A stretch of 12,380 nt of DNA from Baffinella frigidus (GCA_026770585.1 MU646512.1:440325-452704); one strand, 5' to 3'; shown: positions 4,501-10,198, numbered from the stretch's first letter. Program-made: numbers and translations. Notes: generated by a model not told the origin, from the letters alone.

Positions 4501-7245
4501 GCAGCTCCTTGGCATCCACATGCCCCCCGGGGAGCTGCGGAAACGCGCCGGCCATCAGTCATGGTCAAACTCAGTCATGGTCAAATTCAGTCATGGTCAA
4601 ATTCAGTCATGGTCAAATCCAGCCAGGAGGGGGATTCAGTGATGCTCCGGGTCCTGCGTGTATGTAGCGCACCACCCGCCCTCGCAAGTGTTCAACTTCA
4701 TAGGCTAACGGCCTGAAAATGGGGCAGTTAGGCATACGGCATTGCCTAGGACCTCCTACCGTAGGCCGAGGGATCCTAGGACCAAAACGTCTCGGCCTAC
4801 GGTAGGAGGTCCTAGGCAACGCCGTAGGCCTAACTACCCCATTTTCAGGCCGTTACCTTATCAAACTGACAAACGCTTTTGCATCGCTTGGGTTCGTCGG
4901 GGTTTGCACAAAAACGGGTGCGTCGCAGCGTGTACACAAATGTTAACAGAAATGGGATGTACTGGAGGGCACGCGCGACGCCGCTGCACGGTCAGAAGAG
5001 TCACGGCTCTTGACGGTGGATACATGGTGCAGTTGGAGCCTAGATACCCACAGGTGCAGTTGTGGGTATCTATGGTGCAGTTGGAGCCTAGATGGTGCAG
5101 TTGGAGCCTAGATGGTGCAGTTGGAGCCTAGATACCCACAGATGGTGCAGTTGGAGCCTAGATGGTGCAGTTGGAGCCTAGATACCCACAGATGGTGCTG
5201 TTGGAGCCCAGATACCCACAGTACCCACAGTAGGGTATCTAGGCTCGAACTGCACCTGGGTGCAACTACTTTGGAGTCGGCATAACTTTGCGTCCGTAGG
5301 TGCCCTCCGCGCCTGGATCCCCACAGTAGTCACGTGACTAGTCACGTGACGCACAGCTCGCGCGCTGACACCGCGCGCGCCACGCCGCCAGGGCCTCCCT
5401 CACGCTCACTCTCACAACGGTCCGTGCTTGGAGCCATTCTCACAACGGCCCGCTCTTGGAGCCATTGTTGCCATTGTTGCCGTTCACATCTCGATAGGCT
5501 TGCTGAGCGCAGTGGTTAATGACGCCGGCTCGCGAGGAGGCGCGAGGAGGCGCGAGGAGGCGCGAGGAGGAGCCGGGGAGCCCGCACACCACCAGCTCGG
5601 GCCAGGGCTCACCGGCCCCGCCCGCACCCCACAACCTTTCCCTCTCGCCCCCCCCTCGAGAGGGAAAGGAAGCATGGCACCCCTGAGGAAGCATGGCTTT
5701 TCTGCAGAACACGTTCCGGTGTCCGCATATGTTGGGAACCCTGGAGGCAACCCAGGGGCAAATCTCAAGTCAATCTCCCACAGATGCCACCCGATTCTGG
5801 TGGCATCTGTATGGGAGTTGACTTAAGAAACCATCGATTTGCCCGAAGTTGCCTCCAGGGTGGTCTCTCTCCAGGCAGGGGCCGTCTTCCTAGCTCTGGC
5901 GCACTGACAGACCCCTGCGCCGACACACCATGGTGCCGCGCAACGCCATTATCTCAGAAAACGAGTTCTAAAACTCGTTTTCTCAAGTCAATTCCCCTAC
6001 AAATTCGTCAACTTATTCTTGACTCTCCGCATAAGTTGACAAATTTGTGGAGGAATTGACTTAAGAAAATGAGTTTTAGAACTCGTTTTCTGAGATAAGC
6101 CAGCAGGGTCTCCCGCACGCCCAGGCGAGCATAGCACCGTGCTGTGATCGCCTTGGCGCCGCGCCGCCAAGGCCGCCCACGTTGAGTAAGGGAGCACCAC
6201 CTAATTGCGGCGTGGGCCTATTTCCGACATTCCGCAGGGTTCTACTGTGTGCAACGCGGTAGGTTGATATGTCGTCTAGTCTACCCGTATCTTCACCGTT
6301 TTGGCATATCCCTGATTTGTACCGGGGGGGGGGGATTGAGCATGTCAACTTTCCGGGGTTGTTCCAGGTGAGGATCACTGGCCACACAGCGGACTTCGAA
6401 GGGATTTCGAAGAACCCCGAAGCGACCTGACATACGACCCCACGGTAGGCAATACCGTAGGGGCATAGGGGGTTCCTCACGGTTAAGGTAACGGAAAGTC
6501 GGTGGAGTATCCACCGGTCATCCCTTCGTAGCCCGCTGTGTGGGCGGTACCTCCTCCGGTCAACTCGGGGTTTGTCTCCACGATCAAGATAGACAGTCGG
6601 CTGGGAACGTGGGAGGGCTGGTGTAGGGAGGACCTGGAAGTATCGGCCGCCCTTGCGCGCTTTGCTGCTCTCGAGCAGCAGGATCCCGTGCTCCGCGTGC
6701 CGCGTCAGCACGAACGCGCGCAACCCGCTCCTGCTTCGCGCGCCGCGCGCCCCGTCAGCCGTCGCCTACAGTTCGCTCCCCTGCCGCTGCAACAGCGGGC
6801 TGGGCGCGAGCACTGGCGCCGTTGGTGCTGCTCGCGCTGGGACACCCCCCCCCCCGCCAGCTCGCCCACGATGCATGGCGCATAATAACCCCCGCCCGTG
6901 CATGAGGCGGGCGAAGGGGTGACGGGATGATGCGGCTAGAGGGGGCGCGGGACCGGGCGTAGTGCTGGGACGACGGGCTGGGAGCAGGGTGGGCGTGGGA
7001 GTCGGGAGGCATGATCGGGTCTGTGTTGAAGACCGGGCCATGAGCTAGCCTCGGTGGTGGGGCTGGCGTGAGGGAGGCGTGATAGGCGGGGCTGGCGGGG
7101 GTGGGTCGCACCGAGCGTTGTCCCGTGGCAAGCCGCCGTTTACTGCGGAGTGAGAGGAATTTCCGGAGAGGCAGGAATCGTCCCGCGAGAGCAGGTCGTC
7201 CTCGAGCTCGGACGATTCCCGCCCGAAGCACAGGCAGTTCCCCAT
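1443..7245 (-). CDS. Nudix hydrolase gene, five exons visible, 3' end off the left edge
   Basis: Assembled by eye from five minus-strand exons: 7245-7112, 6730-6634, 4534-4473, 2358-2305, 1526-1443 (431 coding nt, 143 complete residues). Phases agree at all four junctions (2, 0, 2, 2). The product begins MGNCLCFGRE, a context suited to N-myristoylation at Gly2 and palmitoylation at Cys4/Cys6. RAFVLTRH and GILLLESS (about residues 49-66) look like the first Nudix strands, then KGGRYFQ-LPGGHVD (72-84), and the Nudix box at 95-111: Glu95, seven residues, then RELYEETGM, with metal-ligand candidates Glu104, Glu107, Glu108. The spacing from LPGG to Glu95 is longer than in the strict GX5E pattern, so there is a small insertion. 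RDRLYRLRP and KGRRYFE follow. Nudix enzymes hydrolyse nucleoside diphosphates linked to another moiety; the substrate cannot be read here, and membrane attachment is inferred from the N-terminus. Introns of 381, 2099, 2114 and 778 nt are filled with transposons and satellites. The C-terminal part must lie left of the window. Confidence 0.85.
1531..1554 (+). repeat. Short TTTAGGG telomere-type block
   Basis: Three TTTAGGG units plus TTT. On the transcript strand it is CCCTAAA repeats ending four bases from the exon 5 boundary. Confidence 0.95.
1555..2103. other. Nudix intron 4, mostly unique sequence
   Basis: No gene is seen. A GGCTCACC/GGTGAGCC stem (about 1789-1820) and a GGTGAGGTGT tandem (about 1847-1870) are the only structures noted. 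An open frame at 1560-1751 has no support. Confidence 0.6.
2108..2251. mobile_element. Inverted-repeat element G with 4-bp target duplication
   Basis: 144 bp with 29-bp terminal inverted repeats (one mismatch; TCATCTCGGAAGATAACTG at the left end), flanked by AAGT at 2104-2107 and 2252-2255. The interior has repeated CTAATTAG. No coding capacity. Confidence 0.8.
2305..2358 (-). CDS. Nudix gene exon 4 (catalytic RELYEETGM box)
   Basis: The acceptor is GTGTGCGCAG just above 2358. The exon completes Arg98 and encodes VAAARELYEETGMDFRD, then AG before GCAACA. The donor is GC instead of GT (CAG|GCAA), as in GC-AG introns; the in-frame alternative is a stop 13 codons downstream. Joining to exon 5 gives RDR-LYRLRP without a phase break, which supports the GC donor. 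RE, EE and TGM are the core catalytic and metal-binding positions of Nudix enzymes. Confidence 0.8.
2359..2730 (-). repeat. ~34-bp minisatellite made of 3' splice-site copies
   Basis: Units of the type GAGGACGTGACCGCGTCAGC followed by ACTCTGCGCACA (plus strand), some with an extra GTGTGGATAAGC-type block. On the minus strand most units give CTCTTGTGCGCAG, a copy of the exon 4 acceptor. Acceptor-like copies end near 2446, 2545, 2581 and 2644 besides the real one at 2359. Confidence 0.8.
2611..2643 (-). repeat. Partial duplicate of Nudix exon 4
   Basis: 33 bp matching the first 33 bp of exon 4 with two differences, behind an identical GTGTGCGCAG acceptor. It reads VAAARELYGE, so the first of the paired Glu is lost and the TGM part is missing; a non-functional exon edge. 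Confidence 0.8.
2731..3462. other. Nudix intron 3, A+T-richer unique stretch
   Basis: No gene recognised. TATAAAAG at 2901 and TATAAATAG at 3302 look like plus-strand TATA boxes. GACCTTCTTAGCTTGC (2949) recurs with one change at 3041. A 71-codon ATG frame follows the first box (2947-3159) but resembles nothing known to me. Confidence 0.4.
3463..3624. mobile_element. Element family B, copy 1
   Basis: 162-bp near-complete palindrome starting ATAGGGTAACGGCCTGAAAA and ending with its complement. The core holds CCTAGGACCTCCTAC and CCTACGGTAGG. TGA lies on both sides of TAGGG...CCTA, a possible 3-bp target duplication. Confidence 0.85.
3625..3782. other. Intron 3 segment with a short hairpin
   Basis: A+T-rich stretch without a gene. 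ATCCCACG-gag-CGTGGGAT at 3763-3781 is an 8-bp stem next to element A copy 3. Confidence 0.6.
3783..3893 (+). mobile_element. Element family A, copy 3
   Basis: 111 bp, ends GCATATCCCTTAAGTGGCC and its complement, with GGTCCTAGG and CCTACGGTAGG inside. It abuts the donor of an exon-3-like copy at 3892. Confidence 0.78.
3892..3929 (-). repeat. Nudix exon 3 edge, copy d (with donor)
   Basis: The minus strand reads LHAYGPDEAP and AG|GTACGC. Exon 3 has LHAYGPEEAP and CG|GTACTT. Confidence 0.72.
3988..4050 (+). repeat. TTTCGGG array with TTCCGGG and TTCAAGA units
   Basis: TTTCGGG x3, TTCCGGG x2, TTGCGGG, TTCAAGA, then TTTCGGGG and TTCGGG. Heptamer step preserved to the last units. Confidence 0.92.
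4078..4092 (-). repeat. Nudix exon 3 edge, copy c (short remnant)
   Basis: Only GTCCCGAG|GTACGC is left of the exon edge and donor. Identified by position in the tandem module and not by length. Confidence 0.4.
4102..4170. repeat. Spacer of exon-3 module, unit 1
   Basis: AACGATAGGTTGGCAGTGAT through CAACCCTACTGTGGGG; the same spacer recurs at 4402-4458 with moderate divergence, showing that the duplicated module includes intron sequence as well as the exon edge. Confidence 0.65.
4174..4196 (-). repeat. Nudix exon 3 edge, copy b (with donor)
   Basis: The minus strand reads CCCGAAGAAGCCCCGCG|GTACGC (PEEAP). The copy passes without a seam into the TTTCGGG array through the exon's own CCCGAA. 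Confidence 0.65.
4191..4350 (+). repeat. TTTCGGG/TTCAAGA higher-order heptamer array
   Basis: Blocks of TTTCGGG separated by single TTCAAGA units in the pattern 3-2-3-2-3-2, giving a 49-bp higher-order unit. It decays through TGTCGGG, TGTAGGG and TGCATGG into the next exon-3 copy, still in a seven-base step. Confidence 0.93.
4359..4399 (-). repeat. Nudix exon 3 edge, copy a (with donor)
   Basis: The minus strand reads LYVYGPEEAP and CG|GTACGC, then ACCATGCACCCTAC as after the exon 3 donor. The best-preserved extra copy. Confidence 0.75.
4473..4534 (-). CDS. Nudix gene exon 3 (LPGGHVD)
   Basis: The acceptor GTTTCCGCAG lies just above 4534. The exon reads LPGGHVDAKELHAYGPEEAP (residues 78-97) and leaves CG before the donor GTACTT (4472-4467). 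LPGGHVD is the hallmark lead-in to the Nudix box, and Glu95 of PEE is seven residues before the RE of exon 4. The 3' half and donor of this exon recur as extra copies in intron 3. At only 62 nt, and embedded in repeats, it would be easily missed by gene finders. Confidence 0.85.
4555..4618 (+). repeat. 16-bp tandem repeat x4
   Basis: Four units of TCAGTCATGGTCAAAT with one or two changes, 20 bp outside the exon 3 acceptor, in intron 2. Confidence 0.95.
4700..4861. mobile_element. Element family B, copy 2
   Basis: 162 bp, same palindromic structure as 3463-3624 with a few base changes. TCA lies on both sides of TAGGC...CTTA, a possible 3-bp target duplication. Confidence 0.87.
5034..5256 (+). 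repeat. 20/30-bp minisatellite with an inverted end unit
   Basis: Units of GATGGTGCAGTTGGAGCCTA, some followed by GATACCCACA. The last unit (5233-5256) is inverted, and a shorter inverted part lies at about 5061-5073, so the array can fold back. Confidence 0.9.
5329..5350. promoter_or_regulatory. 22-bp perfect palindrome with two CACGTG boxes
   Basis: Two GTCACGTGAC decamers separated by TA. CACGTG is the G-box/E-box core bound by bZIP and bHLH factors. It lies in Nudix intron 2, so it could be an intronic element or a cruciform; no function is shown. Confidence 0.5.
5411..5484 (+). repeat. 28-bp tandem x2 and 9-bp tandem
   Basis: Two units starting CTCACAACGG and ending GGAGCCATT (5411-5466) followed by GCCATTGTT nonamers. 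Confidence 0.88.
5531..5570 (+). repeat. 10-bp tandem CGCGAGGAGG x4
   Basis: Four perfect decamers, purine-rich on the plus strand, pyrimidine-rich on the Nudix transcript. Confidence 0.97.
5738..5861. mobile_element. Inverted-repeat element, family E-related
   Basis: ACCCTGGAGGCAAC...GTTGCCTCCAGGGT ends; inner arms CTCCCACAGATGCCACC and its complement with a short loop at about 5792-5798. Contains CTCAAGTCAA and TTGACTTAAG, shared with 5949-6098 and 10857-11050. Confidence 0.7.
5949..6098. mobile_element. Foldback element E with 4-bp target duplication
   Basis: 150 bp; arms of 68 bp (5949-6016, 6031-6098) nearly complementary, 14-nt loop. Each arm also carries its own terminal hairpin (AGAAAACGAGTT and AACTCGTTTTCT). 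GCCA flanks both sides (5945-5948, 6099-6102). Confidence 0.85.
6103..6381. other. Nudix intron 2 segment without a gene
   Basis: CCTTGGCG/CGCCAAGG imperfect stem near 6149-6170 and a run of G at about 6324-6335; otherwise nothing recognised. Confidence 0.5.
6382..6543. mobile_element. Element family D, copy 1
   Basis: 162 bp with ~24-bp terminal inverted repeats CCACACAGCGG-(A/G)CT-...-GAAGGGAT. The interior has CACGGTAGGCAATACCGTAG and GGTAACGGAAA, shared with 11085-11245. Confidence 0.75.
6634..6730 (-). CDS. Nudix gene exon 2
   Basis: The acceptor is GAAGCAG just above 6730. The exon supplies the last base of Arg45, then residues 46-77, which read SGLRAFVLTRHAEHGILLLE followed by SSKARKGGRYFQ. 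It ends in phase 0 before GTCCTC, a weak donor after CAG. This is the beta-strand segment that precedes the LPGG loop in Nudix proteins, and the break just before LPGG suits the family. The sequence around KGGRYF (16 of 17 bases) recurs in exon 5 (KGRRYF). Confidence 0.82.
6731..7111 (-). other. Nudix intron 1
   Basis: 381 nt, GTGCGA...GAAGCAG, G+C-rich, with a C run at 6844-6855 on the plus strand. Long open frames cross it on the minus strand but show no family resemblance; read as intron. Confidence 0.55.
7112..7245 (-). CDS. Nudix gene exon 1 (start exon, MGNCLCF N-terminus)
   Basis: The first in-frame ATG is at 7245. The exon encodes residues 1-44 plus two bases of an Arg codon and ends before the donor GTGCGA (7111-7106). 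The region after MGNCLCFGRE is acidic and Ser-rich (SSELEDDLLSRDDSCLSGNS), probably a flexible linker before the Nudix fold. The exon joins in frame to exon 2 (CG|G, Arg45). MGNC starts also occur in unrelated membrane-anchored proteins, so exon 1 alone would not identify the gene. The matching phase and the position next to the Nudix exon support one gene. Confidence 0.75.
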
Positions 7246-7617
7246 AGCTGGGGCGGAAGCTCTGGACCCTCGGAGCTTGAATGAAGACAAAAACTGGCTG
7301 GCGAGATGTGCGTGGTCCCCGGCTCCCCCTCGCTCCGCCGCGTCCTGTCCACGCTCTCCCCCGCCCTCCGAGGCTGGCCCTGCCTCTCAGACCAACGGAG
7401 AAGGGGCGGTTGGGACAGTCCCAGGCCTGGCCACAACCCGGAACGCCCAAAAAGATCAAAAATGCGGTCTTCCGGGTCTTGTCCGAGTAAAATCGATTTT
7501 ATAAAGCAGACTTTAGAACTTTCATGCCAAAAGTTGCGAAAATACGAGCTTGGGGGAAAAGTTGACAGCAGTGAACTTTTGCCGTAGCACAACCGGTTCT
7601 GGGGAACGGCTGTTGCG
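7246..7617. promoter_or_regulatory. Divergent promoter region between the two genes
   Basis: 372 bp separate the minus-strand Nudix ATG (7245) from the plus-strand ATG (7618). A TTTTATAAAG box at 7497-7506 reads as TATA-like on both strands, about 115 bp before the plus start and about 250 bp before the minus start. AAAAGTT and AACTTTT arms at about 7557-7579 can pair. The 7440-7580 part is clearly richer in A and T than the flanking exons. No mobile element is seen here, unlike nearly everywhere else in the window. Transcription starts are not visible from sequence. Confidence 0.5.
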
Positions 7618-8294
7618 ATGGTCAACGCTCCCTTGCACCGGGGGAATGGAAGCGGCCACGCGCCGGCATCACGCAACCCGACGGTAGGGGTTGTGCGGCG
7701 CGGCGTGCGCGCGGGGGTGGCGGTGTTCGGGGTGCTGGTGGTGGTTTCGCTGCTGCCTGCTTCATCAGCTGTGCGCACTTTCGATCTGGGGAACTGCAAC
7801 GCGACTCACCCGTACCGCGCCCCGCCCAACCCCTCAGAACCAGCGCTCCTCTGCTCCACCCCCACCCTGCCCGCTGGGTGCGCTGGCAGCGCGCGGTTGG
7901 CGTGTCCCTCCCGGTATCTGAGCTACCGGCTCTGCTTACCGTCGCATTGGGGGGTTTCAGATGCTGCATCGCGGGGGACGACGTATCCAAGTACCTTGGC
8001 GTCACATCCAAGAGCTTCTGCAAGTGAGTGGCTCGCCCCCCGCAGTGTCTCCGTGTGAGTGTACACCATGTGGGCGAGGAGGGGCACACAATTCAAAACA
8101 GATGCTCTGGAGGGCAGCTGCGGCCCTTTCGCGTTGCTCGGCTGGCGGCTCGCGCCCACCGTTCCTATTCTGACCAGAACCGGCGTACGTGGCCGGGGAC
8201 CTTGAGCCGGATTGTCGATGGCGTTCCCCACGCACGCCTTGAGCCTTGCGCCCCCGTCGCCCCCAAACCCTGCCAAGATTTCCCTCAGCTTTGA
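7618..8294 (+). CDS. Predicted secreted Cys-containing protein, three exons, 171 residues
   Basis: Exons 7618-7877, 7961-8023 and 8102-8294 join in frame. Intron 1 (83 nt) has GTGCGC...GGTTTCAG; intron 2 (78 nt) has GTGAGT...CAAAACAG. The N-terminus has Arg27, Arg28 and Arg31, then a hydrophobic run (AGVAVFGVLVVVSLLP, 32-47) and an ASSA site, so cleavage after Ala51 is likely; a signal anchor is possible. NAT at 61-63 is an N-glycosylation sequon. The mature part holds eight cysteines, including CC at 88-89 and CKC at 107-109; exon 2 reads CCIAGDDVSKYLGVTSKSFC. The C-terminal exon is basic with a final PCAPVAPKPC stretch. I do not recognise the family. Exon 3 is the least certain: acceptors at 8117 and 8177 would give other short endings. 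Confidence 0.5.
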
Positions 8295-8527
8295 TGCGGG
8301 CCTCTGCGGGCCTTGGACCTCAGGCCTTCGTTGTGCATCCAGCAAGGACCGTCATGTCCCGTCGCCCCCACTTCGTCCGCCGTGCGTGCTGTCAGCCGCC
8401 CTTCTCCCGATGCCGGATCGAGAATCCGATCCGCCCCATCTAGAGCAATTTTCAAACGCGGCGTAACACCCTTCACACAAATTCAAAAGTGTATGTGTTG
8501 AAAACGTACACGCCTCCCTGCAAACAT
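8295..8527. other. Downstream of the secreted-protein gene
   Basis: No gene seen. GGATCGAGAATCCGATCCG at about 8413 is the first of four related motifs (8413, 8683, 8935, 9106). No clear polyadenylation signal. Confidence 0.4.
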
Positions 8528-8648
8528 CTAGCGCCGCCTGATTTTTATTCTTGCTCGTCTTAAAGGCTTTCTATTTGCCCTTGTGTACTGGCTTTCTGCT
8601 CTGAAATACTTTCATGGACGAGCCAGAATAAAACTCGGGCAGAGCTAG
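8528..8648 (-). mobile_element. Element family F, copy 1, 5-bp target duplication
   Basis: 121 bp from CTAGCGCC to AGAGCTAG, ~35-bp imperfect inverted ends containing TTTTATTCT-GCTCGTC. AACAT flanks both sides (8523-8527, 8649-8653). Inverted relative to 10080-10198. Confidence 0.82.
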
Positions 8649-8772
8649 AACATGGTCGTGGGTCCCCGCCCCCCTGATACATGTATCGAGTATCCTATCC
8701 CGCCAGTCGCAACACTCATCACAGAACACCCACCACCCGATATTGAAACCCCTCGACGCTGCATCCCCCTCT

Positions 8773-8932
8773 AAACCCGAAACCCAAAACCCAAAACCCA
8801 AAACCCAAAACCCAAAACCCAAAAAACTCAAACCCCAAACCCCAAACCCCAAACCCCAAACCCCAAACCCCAAACCCCAAACCCCCAAAACCCAAACCCA
8901 AACCCCAAACACCAAACCCCAAACCCCACCCC
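8773..8932 (+). repeat. CCCAAAA then CCCCAAA heptamer array
   Basis: About six CCCAAAA units, then about nine CCCCAAA, then mixed. Both are seven bases. It ends in CACCCCAG right before the exon-edge-like sequence at 8935. Confidence 0.95.
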
Positions 8933-8934
8933 AG

Positions 8935-8970
8935 AATCGAATGTCCAATCCGGGTGTATCGGGCGTGGCT
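8935..8970 (+). repeat. Copy of the 9106 exon edge with acceptor
   Basis: CCCCAG, then ATCGAATGTCCAATCCGG and a related tail (IECPIRVYRAW versus IEYPIRMERPW at 9107). The array in front would act as its pyrimidine-rich tract. Confidence 0.45.
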
Positions 8971-9105
8971 CGGCTTCACCCTTTCCGCCCAGACCAGGCA
9001 CGCAGGGAACCTGTGCCCGCCGCGCAACGCGCCAGCTGCGGCACGCTAGGAGCTGACGGCAAGCTGGGAGCTCCCAGCGCTGACGCCCCCCCCCCCCTGG
9101 TTCAG

Positions 9106-9247
9106 GATCGAGTATCCAATCCGGATGGAGCGGCCGTGGCCGCGGACGCCTGACGCGAGCAAAGAGGAGGCCAAGTGGGAGCTGACGGCGCGGAGGATGG
9201 ACACGCAGGCCAAGAACTTGCTGGAGCAGTTGACTACAGAGAAGATG
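9106..9247 (+). CDS. Probable exon with a charged helix, gene incomplete
   Basis: The acceptor TGGTTCAG ends at 9105 after a C-rich run, and the donor GTGCGT starts at 9248 (ATG|GTGCGTG). In this frame the segment reads RIEYPIRMERPWPRTPDASK, then EEAKWELTARRMDTQAKNLL and EQLTTEKM. The charged heptad-like pattern suits an amphipathic helix or coiled coil. The ATG at 9125 could alternatively be a start. Without splicing the frame runs on to a stop at 9334. The family is not recognised. The start of the exon resembles 8935-8970, as if the exon edge had been duplicated. Confidence 0.4.
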
Positions 9248-9320
9248 GTGCGTGCCTTCCTGGGAATTTCGGCGCACAACTGTTTTGACGGTGCCAGACG
9301 AAGCGGTGTGGTCCTCCAGA

Positions 9321-9356
9321 TGTGGTGGTGCTAGCCCAAACGCTAGCACCATCACA
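9321..9356. other. Strong hairpin
   Basis: 15-bp stem with one G-T pair (TGTGGTGGTGCTAGC against GCTAGCACCATCACA) and a six-base loop CCAAAC, 70 bp after the GTGCGT donor. No T run follows. Confidence 0.75.
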
Positions 9357-9405
9357 CGAGTCCTGGGAGTCAGTAGCATCGCTGCATTTTAAGTCTTGGA
9401 TCGAT

Positions 9406-9433
9406 GCGTGCCATCCAGTGCGTGCCATCCAGT
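9406..9433 (+). repeat. 14-bp tandem duplication
   Basis: GCGTGCCATCCAGT twice without change. Confidence 0.95.
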
Positions 9434-9670
9434 CAGTAGCAGAACTCGGCCATTCACTTACGTGCATAGCCGAGCCAAGCGTGTCGGCTTGAGAATTGTC
9501 GGGCAACCAGAGTGAAGCAGAGCTGGACAGGATCTGGCCCACCGCCTATGTTGGGAGCTCGAAGAACCTAAAGGACCTAAAGGATGGACAAGATTAAGAT
9601 TGACACCAAGGAATTCCATGAATTCAGAATTGACATCAATCAATTCATTCTATCACTTTGCTCTTTGCAG

Positions 9671-9696
9671 GAAGCCCGTCGAGCTGGGGGCTGCAG
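9671..9696 (+). CDS. Possible exon start cut off by a telomere-repeat block
   Basis: An excellent acceptor (TTGCTCTTTGCAG, ending at 9670) is followed by GAAGCCCGTCGAGCTGG. It would join in phase 0 to the exon ending at 9247 (intron 423 nt). After 26 bases the sequence becomes (CCCTAAA)n and the frame stops inside that array. It may be a broken exon or a duplicated exon edge; no intact version is seen to the right. Confidence 0.25.
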
Positions 9697-9832
9697 CCTA
9701 AACCCTAAACCCTAAACCCTAAACCCTAAACCCTAGACCCTAAACCCTAAACCCTAGACCCTAAACCCTAAACCCTAAACCCTAAACCCTAAACCCGAAG
9801 CCCCCAACCCTAAGCCCCAAACCCTAAGCCCT
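9697..9832 (+). repeat. Interstitial CCCTAAA telomere-type array
   Basis: About 14 CCCTAAA units with two CCCTAGA variants to 9795, then degenerate CCCCAAA/CCCTAAG. Unique DNA on both sides, so not a chromosome end. Confidence 0.97.
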
Positions 9833-9864
9833 GCGGTTGGCGCCTGGGGTCTACACGAAGGTTA

Positions 9865-10040
9865 ATAGGGTGAAGGCCTGAAAATGGGGTAGTTAGGCAT
9901 ACGGCATTGCCTAGGACCTCCTACCGTAGGCCGAGGGATCCTAGGACCAAAAAGTCTCGGCCTACGGTAGGAGGTCCTAGGCAGGAGGTCCTAGGCAATG
10001 CCGTAGGCCTAACTACCCCATTTTCAGGCCGTTAGCCTAT
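9865..10040. mobile_element. Element family B, copy 3 (with 14-bp internal duplication)
   Basis: 176 bp; the same palindrome as 3463-3624 and 4700-4861 plus a tandem duplication of AGGAGGTCCTAGGC in the right arm, which accounts exactly for the extra 14 bp. No target duplication seen. Confidence 0.88.
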
Positions 10041-10079
10041 TGGTATGGTCCTGGATGAAACGCATGGCAGCACATGTTG

Positions 10080-10198
10080 TAGCCCTGCCCCAGTTTTATT
10101 CTGGCTCGTCCTTGACGGTGTTGAAGAGCAGAAATTCACTACCAGAGGCCAACTAGAACGCCTTTAAGACGAGGCATCATAAACCTGAAGCAGGGCTA
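10080..10198 (+). mobile_element. Element family F, copy 2, 5-bp target duplication
   Basis: 119 bp from TAGCCCTG to CAGGGCTA, TTTTATTCTGGCTCGTCC in the left arm. TGTTG flanks both sides (10075-10079, 10199-10203). Confidence 0.85.

Noticed and set aside
4555-4618. CRISPR-like array
   Set aside because: Direct tandem units without unique spacers, in a eukaryotic intron.
4742-5131. 129-residue plus-strand frame
   Set aside because: Starts in element B and ends in the 20/30-bp minisatellite.
6076-6723. 215-residue open frame on the minus strand
   Set aside because: Only the first ~30 codons (exon 2) are coding; the rest runs through the intron and element D.
7112-7245. Exon 1 as a RING-type (RNF11-like) protein because of its MGNCL start
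   Set aside because: No RING cysteines anywhere downstream; the phase fits the Nudix exon 2.
6755-7459. 234-residue open frame on the minus strand
   Set aside because: Crosses the Nudix exon 1 in another frame, the intron and the promoter; Pro/Arg/Ser-rich as expected of GC-rich non-coding DNA.
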